In this document: positions 26,829 to 34,930 of the stretch, one piece after another | Numbering within the stretch: position 1 is the first letter of the stretch | Layout of the letters: each line of letters begins with the position of its first letter | From: Pseudochelatococcus lubricantis | GTDB lineage: Bacteria > Pseudomonadota > Alphaproteobacteria > Rhizobiales > Beijerinckiaceae | Assembly: GCF_011762225.1 (NCBI RefSeq) | Contig: NZ_JAASQI010000001.1 | Location: 620,001 to 684,000, forward strand | Direction of reading: 5' to 3' | DNA: 64,000 bases | Notes under the pieces: generated by a model | What the model saw: only the letters and a program-made list of their open reading frames with translations | Databases searched by the model: none | What the model was told of the DNA's origin: nothing | Translations under genes and position numbers: made by a program

Positions 26829-26849
26829 GAATAAATTTATAATTTATTC
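26829..26849. promoter_or_regulatory. perfect AT-rich palindrome
   Basis: Nine-base arms GAATAAATT and AATTTATTC flank TAT, a 21-bp perfect inverted repeat midway between the two TGATCA pairs. It overlaps a TATAAT word (26838-26843). It could be an operator for another regulator or a cruciform-prone site. Confidence 0.5.
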
Positions 26850-27019
26850 TACTAAAATAGAAATCTATATGACTTCAGGAAATAATATGCGGTTTGGCGG
26901 GAACTGGGTTTGAATGTCTCCCGGGTTTCTATATGACGAGTTCTCATTCGTTGCCGGACCTAACGAACGAAAGGGCGCTTAGGCGTCTCTTGTGCCTTCT
27001 TCCGAAGGGCTGAAAAATA

Positions 27020-27059
27020 TGATCAAATTTTTAGTTTTCAATCCATGTTAATGTGATCA
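27020..27059. promoter_or_regulatory. paired TGATCA boxes upstream of gntR
   Basis: TGATCA at 27020-27025 (context AATATGATCAAATT) and 27054-27059 (context TAATGTGATCATAA) start 34 bp apart, the same spacing as the puuA pair. They lie 137-176 bp before the gntR ATG. Autoregulation is the simplest reading. Confidence 0.6.
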
Positions 27060-27195
27060 TAATCTATCCTGTTGGAGTGGGGTGAACGCTTGTGTTAGAC
27101 GCTGTGTGAGTGCGGGCGGGGCGCTCGCCGTGATAGCCTTTTTTCCTCTGTCGCTTTTGAGCGTACACATGCGCTATTCGGGTTCCGGAGACCGG

Positions 27196-27936
27196 ATGAA
27201 ATCAAATTCCTGCCTCGATCTTCCTCTCTTGCCCAGACTGGAGAAGGAGACAGCCAGCCAGTTCGTCTACAGGTGCCTCAGACATGCTGTCATGATCGGG
27301 CGCGTCTCCCCTGGCCGTGCGCTGACCATTCGGGAAATTGCCGAAGCGCTGAACGTGAGCATGATGCCCGTGCGCGAAGCGTTGAGGCTGCTGGCTGCGG
27401 AGCGGGCGCTGGAGATGCGCGACAATCGCCGCGTTCAGGTTCCGAACATGACTGCAATACGCTTCCGCGAACTCTGCGAGCTGCGTGTCGTGCTGGAAAC
27501 CCATGCCGCGCTGGGCGCCATGTCCTATGTCACGGCCGAACGCCTCGCCACCCTCGCAGGCCTCGATCGCCGCATCGATATCGACGAAGCCAACGCGCGG
27601 GGGGATTTCGAGCAGGCGATCGTTGTGAATCAGGAGTTTCACCGCACGATCTATACGGCCAATCCCTATCAGGAGAGCCTTCCGCTCATCGAGAGCGTGT
27701 GGCTGCAACTCGGCCCGTTCCTGCGTCTGGCTCTCGCGAAGCTGGGCGGCTTCTATCAGATCGACCGGCATGTGGAGGCGATGGAAGCGCTTCGCCGCCG
27801 GGATCCTATCGCCCTGCGTGTGGCCATAGAGGCCGACATCCGCGACGGCATCATGCACGTGGGCACTGCCGATCTGCTGAATGCGTACACGCAGGCAATT
27901 GACGCCGAAAGGCCGCCGAGGCGCAGAGCGATATGA
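27196..27936 (+). CDS. GntR-family regulator with FCD domain
   Basis: A 246-residue regulator divergent from puuA-puuB. The N-terminal winged helix includes LTIREIAEALNVSMMPVREA (about residues 39-58). The FCD domain follows, with the metal-ligand candidates in NQEFHRTIY and the His of DRHVEAMEALRRRD. The start MKSNSCLDLPLL at 27196 has GGAG at a good distance. An upstream GTG would add a hydrophobic stretch foreign to the family. The stop codon is part of a fifth TGATCA box (27934-27939). It probably senses a polyamine-pathway acid and controls puuAB and itself. Confidence 0.88.
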   Translation: MKSNSCLDLPLLPRLEKETASQFVYRCLRHAVMIGRVSPGRALTIREIAEALNVSMMPVREALRLLAAERALEMRDNRRVQVPNMTAIRFRELCELRVVLETHAALGAMSYVTAERLATLAGLDRRIDIDEANARGDFEQAIVVNQEFHRTIYTANPYQESLPLIESVWLQLGPFLRLALAKLGGFYQIDRHVEAMEALRRRDPIALRVAIEADIRDGIMHVGTADLLNAYTQAIDAERPPRRRAI

Positions 27937-28094
27937 TCAAAATGTGCCGGCGGCAGGATGCGTAACCGGCGCCTCCTGCCTGCGTGAAGCGCCCTTGCCC
28001 GAACAGTCGTGCGACAAATATCCATGGTACGGCTGTCGGGCAAGCGATCGACGTTCCTCGGGACGGAAAGCGCCTTCCTGAAGTGAGGGCGGGG

Positions 28095-28454
28095 TCAGCT
28101 GCCGTCGTGGTGCATGACGTACAGCTTGCGGGTCTTTTCCAGCACGGTCCATGCGCCCGTCCAGCCGCGGGGCAGCACGAGCACGTCGCCGGGGCCGATC
28201 TCGCGCACCTCGCCGTCGCGGCGTGCCAGCGTCGCCCGGCCGGCGATGATATGGCAGACCTCCGAGGAGGTGGAGCGGTCGGCGGTGAAATGGCCGGGCG
28301 TGCACTCCCACACGCCGATCTCGACCAGCCCGTCCTCCGAGGTGAACAGCGTCCGCGTGGCCTCGAACTGATCGCCGTTCGTCGATGTCGGCTTGGGGTG
28401 CGCCGGCCCGAGATCGATGGCGGCGGCATCGAGATAGGTTTCCAGATCAATCAT
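28095..28454 (-). CDS. cupin-domain protein (Cupin_3 / DUF861 type)
   Basis: A 119-residue single-cupin protein. The barrel motifs are recognisable (WECTPGHFTADRSTSSEVCH, then GDVLVLPRGWTGAWTVLE). The usual first-motif histidines are mostly replaced, so a bound metal is doubtful. Small cupins of this type commonly accompany amine-oxidase and ABC operons and may bind or tautomerise a pathway intermediate, but no activity is established for this one. The start at 28454 has GGAG upstream. The upstream oxidoreductase stop is 44 bp away, on the same strand, so it is the last gene of the Pot-type operon. Confidence 0.8.
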   Translation of the reverse strand: MIDLETYLDAAAIDLGPAHPKPTSTNGDQFEATRTLFTSEDGLVEIGVWECTPGHFTADRSTSSEVCHIIAGRATLARRDGEVREIGPGDVLVLPRGWTGAWTVLEKTRKLYVMHHDGS

Positions 28455-28498
28455 GCGAAGCTCCAAAGCGGTGGGGGCGAATCCGTCCGGAAGCCGGA

Positions 28499-29884
28499 TC
28501 AATGCCCGGTGATGAGATCGGCGAGGTGTGCGAGCCGCGAGGTGTGATCGAGCCCGGCTTCCTCACGCGCGTCCGCGATGCGGTAAAGCTGGTACATGGA
28601 ATGGACGCCGAGCCAGCGCAGCGGCTCCGGCTCCCACTGCCGCACGGTGCGGTTCACCCATGGCAGCCGCGTGAGTTCCGTGTCCCGGCGCAGGATGAGG
28701 TCCCGCAGCGTGCGGCCCGCGAGGTTGGAACTCGACACGCCGAGCCCCACGTAGCCGCCTGCCCAGCCGATGCCGGTTTGCGGGTCGAGACCGGCGCTCG
28801 TGCACCAGTCGCGCGGCACGCCGAGCACGCCGCACCAGGCATGGTCGATCCTCGCGCCCGACGCCTGCGGCAGCAGCCGGGTCAGGATGGCGTGCAGCTT
28901 CTCGATGGTGGCCTGCTGCGTCTGTCCGCGCACGTCTGTCCGCGAGCCGAAGCGATAGGGAACGCCGCGCCCGCCCATGGCGATGCGGCCCTCGCGGGTG
29001 CGCTGGGCATAGCAATAGGCGTGGGCGGTGTCGCCGAGGAGTTCGTGGCCGTTCCAGCCGATCTCGTCCCAGAGCGCCTGCGGCAATGGTTCGGTCACGA
29101 TCAGCGCGCTGTTGAGCGGCAGGATCGCCCGCTCGTAGCCCGGCAGCCCCGGCGTGAACCCCTCGGTGGCGCGGATGATGACGGGCGCGCGCACCGTGCC
29201 GCGCCGGGTCGTCACCTTGCCCTTTTCGATGCCGGTGACTTCGGTTTGCTCATAGATCGGTACGCCGAGACGCTCTACGGCGTCGGCGAGGCCGCGCACC
29301 AACTTCGCCGGCTGCACCCGTGCCATGTCGCGGATGACGAATGCACCCTGCGCGTTGCGAATGTTGATCCGCGCCTTGGCCTCGGCCGCACCGATCATCT
29401 CCATCCGCTCGGGCGGCATGTCCCAGCGCAGGAACTCCTCGTATTCAGCCCGGGCGCGATCGAGCTGGGGCTTGTTGACCGCCACGTTCAGATTGTCGAC
29501 CCGGCGGATATCGGCATCGATGCCTTCCGCGCCGGTGACGGCGATCACTTCGTCCACGGTTCCCGCCATGGCGCGCTGCATGTCGATGACGGCGCCCCGC
29601 GTCGACGACTTCAGATACTTTTCCCGCGACCACCAGAAGCCGCCCGAGAGCCAGCCGCCGTTGCGGCCGGACGCGCCGAAGCCGGCGAATTCCCGCTCGA
29701 CGACGGCGATGCGGATCGACGGATCGGCCTTGCGAAGGTAGTAGGCCGTCCACAGGCCGGTGAAGCCCGCGCCGACGATACATACGTCTGCCTCGATATC
29801 GCCGGGGAGCGCGCCGCGATAGGCCGGTATGCCGCCGATGTCGGCGTACCAGAAAGAGATATTGCCGTTTGTTTTGACATCCAT
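28499..29884 (-). CDS. FAD-dependent amine oxidoreductase (DAO/PuuB-like)
   Basis: A 461-residue flavoprotein, a second paralogue of the PuuB type in the island. The FAD motif VGAGFTGLWTAYYLRKADP starts near residue 31. GFGASGRNGGWLSGG, ATEGFTPGLPGYERAILPL and the C-terminal GYVGLGVSSSNLAGRTLRDL match the group. It is longer than the 23858 enzyme. Its place directly after a Pot-type transporter suggests oxidation of the imported amine or its gamma-glutamyl derivative. The start MDVKTNGNISFWY at 29884 is chosen. The longer frame reads into the upstream ATPase gene. Confidence 0.85.
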   Translation of the reverse strand: MDVKTNGNISFWYADIGGIPAYRGALPGDIEADVCIVGAGFTGLWTAYYLRKADPSIRIAVVEREFAGFGASGRNGGWLSGGFWWSREKYLKSSTRGAVIDMQRAMAGTVDEVIAVTGAEGIDADIRRVDNLNVAVNKPQLDRARAEYEEFLRWDMPPERMEMIGAAEAKARINIRNAQGAFVIRDMARVQPAKLVRGLADAVERLGVPIYEQTEVTGIEKGKVTTRRGTVRAPVIIRATEGFTPGLPGYERAILPLNSALIVTEPLPQALWDEIGWNGHELLGDTAHAYCYAQRTREGRIAMGGRGVPYRFGSRTDVRGQTQQATIEKLHAILTRLLPQASGARIDHAWCGVLGVPRDWCTSAGLDPQTGIGWAGGYVGLGVSSSNLAGRTLRDLILRRDTELTRLPWVNRTVRQWEPEPLRWLGVHSMYQLYRIADAREEAGLDHTSRLAHLADLITGH

Positions 29885-29909
29885 GACAAGTTCTCGTTTC
29901 AAAACTGTT

Positions 29910-31034
29910 CTACGTAAGGGTGAGGTCGGCGCGGCCGTCGTCGGCCAGAAGCTTGGCGTCGGTTTCTGCGAAGGTGAGCGATACGGCATCGCCGATGGCG
30001 AAAATCTCCGCCTCCAGCGGCGAGCGGACGATGGCTGTCGAGCCGTCGCGCAGCCGGACCTCGTATTTCGAGCCGGAGCCGAGGTAGATCGCCTCGGTGA
30101 TCTGGCCGGGAAGCCGGTTGCGTCCGTTCGCGGCCTGGCCGGGGCGCGTGAGGGAGAGCTTTTCCGGGCGCAGCAGCATCACCGGTTTCATGGTGCCGGG
30201 AAGGCGCTTGCGCGTCACCACGGTTTCGCCCGCGACCGCGATCGCGGTTTCCTCGCCCGAGGTCCGGACGTCGCCACGCAAGACGGTGGAATCGCCGATG
30301 AACTTGCCGACGAAGAGCGTCGCCGGTTCGTCGTAGAGCTGGCGGCCGGTGCCGATCTGCTCGATCTTGCCTTGGTTGAAGACCGCGATCCGGTCGGAGA
30401 GCACCAGCGCCTCCTCCTGATCGTGCGTGACGTAGACGAAGGTGGTGCCGAGTTCCCGGTGGATGCGTTTGATTTCGAGCTGCAGCCATTCGCGCAGCTT
30501 CTTGTCGAGCGCGCCGAGCGGCTCGTCCATCAGCAGGATCGGAGGATCGAACACGATGGCGCGGGCCAGCGCCACACGCTGCTGCTGGCCGCCCGAAAGC
30601 TCGCTCGGATAACGATGGGCGAAATCCGCCATCTTCACCATGTCGAGCGCGCGCGCCACGCGCTTCTCGCGTTCCGCCCGGCCGATTCCGCGCAGCGTCA
30701 GCGGATAGGCCACGTTGCGGCCGACGTTCATGTGCGGAAACAGCGCGTAGTGCTGGAACACGACGCCGATGTTACGCTTGTGCGCTGGCGTGCCGACCAT
30801 GCTGGCACCGCCGACGTCGAGGTTGCCGGAGGTGACCTCGGTGAAGCCGGCGACGACGTTGAGCGTGGTCGTCTTGCCCGATCCGCTGGGGCCGAGCAGC
30901 GTCATGAACTCGCCTGCTTCGATGTGGAGCGACACGTTGTCCAGCGCGACGAAACCGCCGTAGCGCTTGCTCGCGGAGACGATGTCGATGGCCGCGCCTC
31001 TTGCGGGAGCACCGGTTGCGGAAATGCTCGTCAT
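29910..31034 (-). CDS. spermidine/putrescine-type ABC transporter ATP-binding protein
   Basis: A 374-residue PotA-class ATPase. Walker A is GPSGSGKTT near residue 50, the Q-loop region is [13 protein letters not shown], the signature is [14 protein letters not shown], and Walker B is [13 protein letters not shown]-terminal TOBE_2 domain (about 290-370) regulates activity. It follows the PotC-like permease by 3 bp and precedes the flavin oxidoreductase. It energises the importer formed by the two permeases and binding protein at 31038-34014. Confidence 0.9.
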   Translation of the reverse strand: MTSISATGAPARGAAIDIVSASKRYGGFVALDNVSLHIEAGEFMTLLGPSGSGKTTTLNVVAGFTEVTSGNLDVGGASMVGTPAHKRNIGVVFQHYALFPHMNVGRNVAYPLTLRGIGRAEREKRVARALDMVKMADFAHRYPSELSGGQQQRVALARAIVFDPPILLMDEPLGALDKKLREWLQLEIKRIHRELGTTFVYVTHDQEEALVLSDRIAVFNQGKIEQIGTGRQLYDEPATLFVGKFIGDSTVLRGDVRTSGEETAIAVAGETVVTRKRLPGTMKPVMLLRPEKLSLTRPGQAANGRNRLPGQITEAIYLGSGSKYEVRLRDGSTAIVRSPLEAEIFAIGDAVSLTFAETDAKLLADDGRADLTLT

Positions 31035-31037
31035 GGA

Positions 31038-31826
31038 TCAGCCCTTTCTCTGCCGGTTTCCAAGGAGGAGGCCGCCTGCGATGATGAACGACGTGGCGAG
31101 GAACAGGATGGTGCCGACCGCGGCCACCGTGGGATCGGCGTCGCGGGTGATGCTGGTGAAGATCTGCACGGGGAGGGTCTTCAGATATGGATTGGAGATG
31201 AACAGCGCCACGATGATCTCGTCGAAGGACGTGACGAAGGCGAACAGCAGGCCGGAAAGAATGCCCGGCAGGATCAAAGGCAGCGTGACGGTGCGGAACG
31301 CCGTCAGCCGACCGGCGCCGCAACTCGCCGCCGCCGTTTCCAGCCGCTTGTCGAATACCTCCAGACTGGCGGAAACGGCGATGAGCACGAACGGTATCGC
31401 CAGAATGGTATGGGCCAGCACGAAGCCCGTGAGCGTGCCGACAAGCCGGGTGTCGAGATAGACGGCGTAGATGCCGATGGCCAGCACGACGCCGGGCACC
31501 ACCATGGGCGTGATGAGCAGCATGCGCAGGAAGCCGCTCGTGGTGACGTTCCTCATGCGGTCGAGACCGAAGGCGGCGAGCGTGCCGAGCACGGTGGCCA
31601 CAACGGCCACGAGCGATGCCACCTTCAGCGAGTTGAAGAAGCTCGACGACCACTCCGGATTGGTGAGGAAGTTCTCGTACCACTGCCACGAGAAGCCTAC
31701 CGGCGGAAACGCAAGCGACTTGTTCTCGTTGAACGACATGGGGATGACGACCAGCGTGGGCGCGACCAGCCATACGGCGACCAGCATGCAGACGAGGCCG
31801 AGGACGATGCGGGTGTGTATCTGCAT
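31038..31826 (-). CDS. spermidine/putrescine-type ABC transporter permease (PotC class)
   Basis: A 262-residue permease with six predicted membrane helices. The EAA coupling loop is ETAAASCGAGRLTAFRTVTL near residue 180. The start ATG shares one base with the TGA of the upstream permease (TGATG), so translation is coupled. A longer frame extending upstream lies inside that gene and is spurious. It works with the PotB-like protein to form the pore. Confidence 0.9.
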   Translation of the reverse strand: MQIHTRIVLGLVCMLVAVWLVAPTLVVIPMSFNENKSLAFPPVGFSWQWYENFLTNPEWSSSFFNSLKVASLVAVVATVLGTLAAFGLDRMRNVTTSGFLRMLLITPMVVPGVVLAIGIYAVYLDTRLVGTLTGFVLAHTILAIPFVLIAVSASLEVFDKRLETAAASCGAGRLTAFRTVTLPLILPGILSGLLFAFVTSFDEIIVALFISNPYLKTLPVQIFTSITRDADPTVAAVGTILFLATSFIIAGGLLLGNRQRKG

Positions 31827-32731
31827 CAGCGGCGCGCTCCCTGCCTGTGGCGCTGCCGCATCAGGGGCGCGGCAAGCGCCAGCAGAATGAATGTCGCGAC
31901 CAGAAGCACGACGCCCATGGCGCCGCCGCGCCCCCAGTTCAGCAGGCTCAGCACCTGGTTCTGCACCAATGTCGAGAGCATGGTGCTGCGCGGGCCGCCG
32001 AGCAGCGCGGGGGTGATGTAGAAGCCGAGCGCCAGAATGAAGACGATGATGGCCCCAGCATAAACGCCCGGCAGCGACAGCGGCAGGTAGACCTGCAGGA
32101 AGGCGCGGGAGGGCCGGGCGCCGAGGCTGCGGGCGGCCTGCACGAGCCGCAGGTCGATGCCCCTCATCACCGAATAGAGCGGCAGGATCATGAAGGGCAG
32201 CAGCACCTGCGTCATCCCGATCACGACGCCCTGCTGGGTGCGGATCAGCCGCACGGTGCCGAACCCGGCCCACCTCAGCGCGGAGTTGATCACGCCGGAA
32301 TCCTGCAGCAGGATCACCCATGCCATGGTGCGCACCACGCCGCTGACCCAGAACGGCACCAGCACGCACAGGACGAGCAGCATCCGCAACAACGGCCCCA
32401 CGGCGGTCATCATATAGGCGTAGGGGTAGGCGCATATCACACACGCCAGCGTCACCCAGGCCGAGACCTCGAAGGTGCGTTGCAGCACGACGAGGTTAAC
32501 CGGTGTCCCGAAGAACCAGACGTAGTTCTGAAGGCCCCACATGGGTTCGGAAAAGCTGCGCAGCACGATGGTCAGTAACGGATAGCCGACGACACCCAGC
32601 AGAAGCAGAAGGGCCGGCACCGTCAGCCACAGGGCGTTGCCCGCCAGATGAAGCCGTCGTCGCGGAGGCGGTTTTGCCGGCTCGCTCGCCGCTTCCGCCG
32701 TGGATGCCAAACCTGTCTGGGAAATACTCAC
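31826..32731 (-). CDS. spermidine/putrescine-type ABC transporter permease (PotB class)
   Basis: A 301-residue permease with an N-terminal cytosolic Pro/Arg stretch and about six membrane helices. The EAA loop is LVQAARSLGARPSRAFLQV near residue 215. The GTG start at 32731 with GAGG 8 nt upstream is preferred over an ATG at 32815, whose extra residues lack family character. It follows the binding-protein gene after a 176-bp gap. Confidence 0.88.
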   Translation of the reverse strand: MSISQTGLASTAEAASEPAKPPPRRRLHLAGNALWLTVPALLLLLGVVGYPLLTIVLRSFSEPMWGLQNYVWFFGTPVNLVVLQRTFEVSAWVTLACVICAYPYAYMMTAVGPLLRMLLVLCVLVPFWVSGVVRTMAWVILLQDSGVINSALRWAGFGTVRLIRTQQGVVIGMTQVLLPFMILPLYSVMRGIDLRLVQAARSLGARPSRAFLQVYLPLSLPGVYAGAIIVFILALGFYITPALLGGPRSTMLSTLVQNQVLSLLNWGRGGAMGVVLLVATFILLALAAPLMRQRHRQGARR

Positions 32732-32907
32732 GCCGAATACCTCGCACGGATGGGTGTCGCGGATATGGAGCGGGATTTCGCGGGCCTGAATCCAGTTCCC
32801 GGGAAAATGTCGCATGCTCCGTCAAGGCGTGCGGAGCCGCCCGGAGGGGCGAAGCGACCGCCCCTCCTTCAACCCGCCCCGATATGATGGGACTGGTATT
32901 ATCGGCC

Positions 32908-34014
32908 TCAGTTCCCCGCCATCAATTCCGTCCACTTTTCGACGGTGGGCGCGTAGTGCTGCACCCAGAACGGGATGTTGTGCTGGTAGCCCTGACGGAT
33001 CCGCTCCGGCGTGCTGGTGAGGTAGGCGGCCGTGGTCTCGTCGACTTTCGGTTGCGCCTCGTTGTGGATCGGCGAATAGGAGGTCTTCTCGGTCAGGATT
33101 TCCTGCGACTTGCGGCCGAGATAGGCGTTGATGAGGGCATAGGAGGCATCGGGGTCCCTGGCGCCGACCGGAATGGCGAGATGGTCCATCACCACCAGCC
33201 AGTCCTTCCAGACCGGGGTGTACTTCGCACCGTTGCGCGCCGCCGTCATGGCACGGCCCGTCCACATCATGATCAGGTCGGCTTCGCCCGCCTCGGCGAG
33301 CTGCTGGGATTCGGCGCCGGTTTTCCAGAAGATGGTGTCCGGGCCGAGTTCCCTGATCTTCGCGATGCCCTTATCGATGTCCGCCGCGGTCATCTTCGAG
33401 GCGTCGCCGCCGGCGGCGATGAAGGCCTGTTCGATCAGGCCCGCGATCGGATCGCCGCTGCCGTCGATAGCGCGCACGCCGGGGAATTTCTCCGTATCGA
33501 AGAAGTCTTTCCAGTCCTTCGGCGGGTTATCCTTGTACTTTTCGGTGTTGTACATGATGATCATGCCGTAGTTCATCGCCGGCACGTTGCATTCACCGAC
33601 CTGACCGGGCGGAATGTGCGATGTATCGAGCTTCGACAGGTCGAGTTTCTGGAACAGCTTGCCGCAATGGACGTAGGGCGCGAAGTCGGCGGTGTCGACC
33701 ACATCCCACGTTACGTTGCCGGACTCCACCTGCGCCTGCAGTTTGGCCATCTCGGTGGGGCCGTCGCTGAGAAGCCTCACGCCGGACCTGTCGATGAATT
33801 CCTGCAGCGCGGCGATCTGCCCGTCCTGATAGATCCCGCCGAAGGATACGAAAGTGAGCGTCTTGCCCTTGAGGGAGCCTTCCTTCACCTCGCCCGCCAC
33901 CGGCTTATCCTGCGCGGCGGCGATCGTCGCCGTCGCCAGTGGCATGGAGACGGCCAGCATTCCCAGCAGGGCCACGAGCCGGCTCCTGCCAAACTCTTTT
34001 CGCGAGTACAGCAT
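32908..34014 (-). CDS. spermidine/putrescine-type ABC transporter substrate-binding protein
   Basis: A 368-residue periplasmic protein of the PotD class (SBP_bac family). Residues 1-35 form a signal peptide with a basic start (YSRKEFGRSR) and a hydrophobic core, with cleavage after Ala-Ala-Ala near Gln35. The mature part has LTFVSFGGIYQDGQ, WDVVDTADFAPY and YGMIIMYNTEKY, typical of polyamine binders. The exact ligand is not determinable. Its 5' leader contains tandem TGTATCGTT repeats. It lies 67 bp after the XRE-cupin regulator on the same strand. Confidence 0.88.
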   Translation of the reverse strand: MLYSRKEFGRSRLVALLGMLAVSMPLATATIAAAQDKPVAGEVKEGSLKGKTLTFVSFGGIYQDGQIAALQEFIDRSGVRLLSDGPTEMAKLQAQVESGNVTWDVVDTADFAPYVHCGKLFQKLDLSKLDTSHIPPGQVGECNVPAMNYGMIIMYNTEKYKDNPPKDWKDFFDTEKFPGVRAIDGSGDPIAGLIEQAFIAAGGDASKMTAADIDKGIAKIRELGPDTIFWKTGAESQQLAEAGEADLIMMWTGRAMTAARNGAKYTPVWKDWLVVMDHLAIPVGARDPDASYALINAYLGRKSQEILTEKTSYSPIHNEAQPKVDETTAAYLTSTPERIRQGYQHNIPFWVQHYAPTVEKWTELMAGN

Positions 34015-34026
34015 TGTATTTCCCTC

Positions 34027-34077
34027 TGTATCGTTTGTATCGTTGCCGTTTTATTTTATTTTTTATTGTTTATCGTT
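34027..34077 (-). promoter_or_regulatory. TATCGTT repeats in the leader of the PotD-like gene
   Basis: TGTATCGTT occurs twice in perfect tandem (34027-34044), and a third copy, TTTATCGTT, lies at 34069-34077. All are within the 67-bp gap before the binding-protein start. They could be a regulator array or a leader-RNA feature. Confidence 0.4.
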
Positions 34078-34081
34078 CAGG

Positions 34082-34753
34082 TTATGCTTTTCCGCCATTG
34101 ATGGGCGGTTTCCATGCAACGTATCGATCGAGTTCAGCCGCCGCCGATGTCGCGGGTGCGATGATCCACATGACTTCCGCGCGCCCGTTGCCGATATTGG
34201 TCGTCTTGTGCGGCGTCGACGGTGCGTATTCGATGCTGTCGCCTTCCTCCAGCACGTGGCTGTCGGCTCCGAGATTGACTTCGACGATGCCGCGCAGCAC
34301 CACCAGCATCTCATGGTTGCCGCCGTGCGTGTAGGGTAACTCTCCCGTCGAGCCGCCGATATCGAACTCGCCGATATAGACCTCGAACTCGTGAAGCGGC
34401 CGCTGCGATACCAGTGTCTTGCGGCAGCCCCTGTTTTCGGGAAGCGCGGGCCGCTGGCTGCGCTTCAGGACGATATGGGTCCGGGCGTCTGCATCCTCGA
34501 ACAGGTCGGCGACGCGAATGCCCAGCGCCACCGCGATATGGATGAGGGTTGAGGCGCTTGCGCCGGAACGCCCGCGCTCAAGCTGGCTGAGGAAACTGGC
34601 GCTCGTTCCCGTCATCTCGCCGAGCTGACGGAGCGACAGCCGGCGCGCCAGCCTGAAACGTTTCAATCGTGCAGCCAGAACGCTTGCATCTTGCCCTGCC
34701 GAGGCAGTTTCTTCAGGCTGTGTTTGTGCCAGAGCATTGCTCGCTTCCGTCAT
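34082..34753 (-). CDS. XRE-family regulator with C-terminal cupin (PuuR-like)
   Basis: A 223-residue regulator. After a polar N-terminus, an HTH_3 domain occupies about residues 28-85 (LRQLGEMTGTSASFLSQLER). A cupin sensor domain follows at about 135-205 (THGGNHEMLVVLRG, HVLEEGDSIEYAP). This layout is that of PuuR, the repressor of putrescine utilisation in E. coli. A 17-bp palindrome 21 bp before its start codon suggests autoregulation. It heads the run through the PotD, PotB, PotC and PotA homologues and the flavin oxidoreductase. Confidence 0.88.
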   Translation of the reverse strand: MTEASNALAQTQPEETASAGQDASVLAARLKRFRLARRLSLRQLGEMTGTSASFLSQLERGRSGASASTLIHIAVALGIRVADLFEDADARTHIVLKRSQRPALPENRGCRKTLVSQRPLHEFEVYIGEFDIGGSTGELPYTHGGNHEMLVVLRGIVEVNLGADSHVLEEGDSIEYAPSTPHKTTNIGNGRAEVMWIIAPATSAAAELDRYVAWKPPINGGKA

Positions 34754-34773
34754 GATTGAAAGGCTAGCAAGCT

Positions 34774-34790
34774 CTTTACATCGTGTAAAG
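34774..34790. promoter_or_regulatory. 17-bp palindromic operator near the XRE-cupin start
   Basis: Seven-base arms CTTTACA and TGTAAAG flank TCG, a perfect inverted repeat 21 bp upstream of the XRE-cupin ATG. The position fits repression by steric block of its promoter. A related site lies at 34893. Confidence 0.65.
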
Positions 34791-34892
34791 TGCTATTTGC
34801 TGCAATTCTGCCCGAACGCGACGCCGCCGATGCTTGTAGCTCCTCCACAAAAGCGATTTCCCTTGATTTCCGATGGCCTTCCGGAAGGTGAT

Positions 34893-34909
34893 CTTCACGC
34901 GGTGTGAAG
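34893..34909. promoter_or_regulatory. second 17-bp palindrome, same layout
   Basis: Arms CTTCAC and GTGAAG flank GCGGT. Overall length and half-site layout match the 34774 palindrome (CTTnAC...GTnAAG). The centres are 119 bp apart, and both are upstream of the XRE-cupin gene and just past the patD stop codon. Confidence 0.55.
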
Positions 34910-34930
34910 TCGACATCGCATCCGGCCGCC

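Larger units (their letters stand above)
26522..27195. other. AT-rich regulatory region between puuA and gntR
   Basis: This 674-bp gap is markedly lower in GC than its surroundings, especially 26810-26890. It holds four TGATCA boxes in two pairs, a perfect AT-rich palindrome, and candidate promoter words such as TTGACA at 26810. I see no gene. The longest frames have no ribosome binding site. Confidence 0.6.

Noticed and set aside
26810-26843. Promoter with TTGACA and TATAAT
   Set aside because: The two words are 22 bp apart, too far for a sigma-70 promoter. Alternative -10 words are no better, so not listed as a promoter.
31827-32444. Extended N-terminus for the PotC-like permease
   Set aside because: The extra 206 codons overlap the PotB-like gene in another frame. 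The TGATG junction at 31826 gives the real start.
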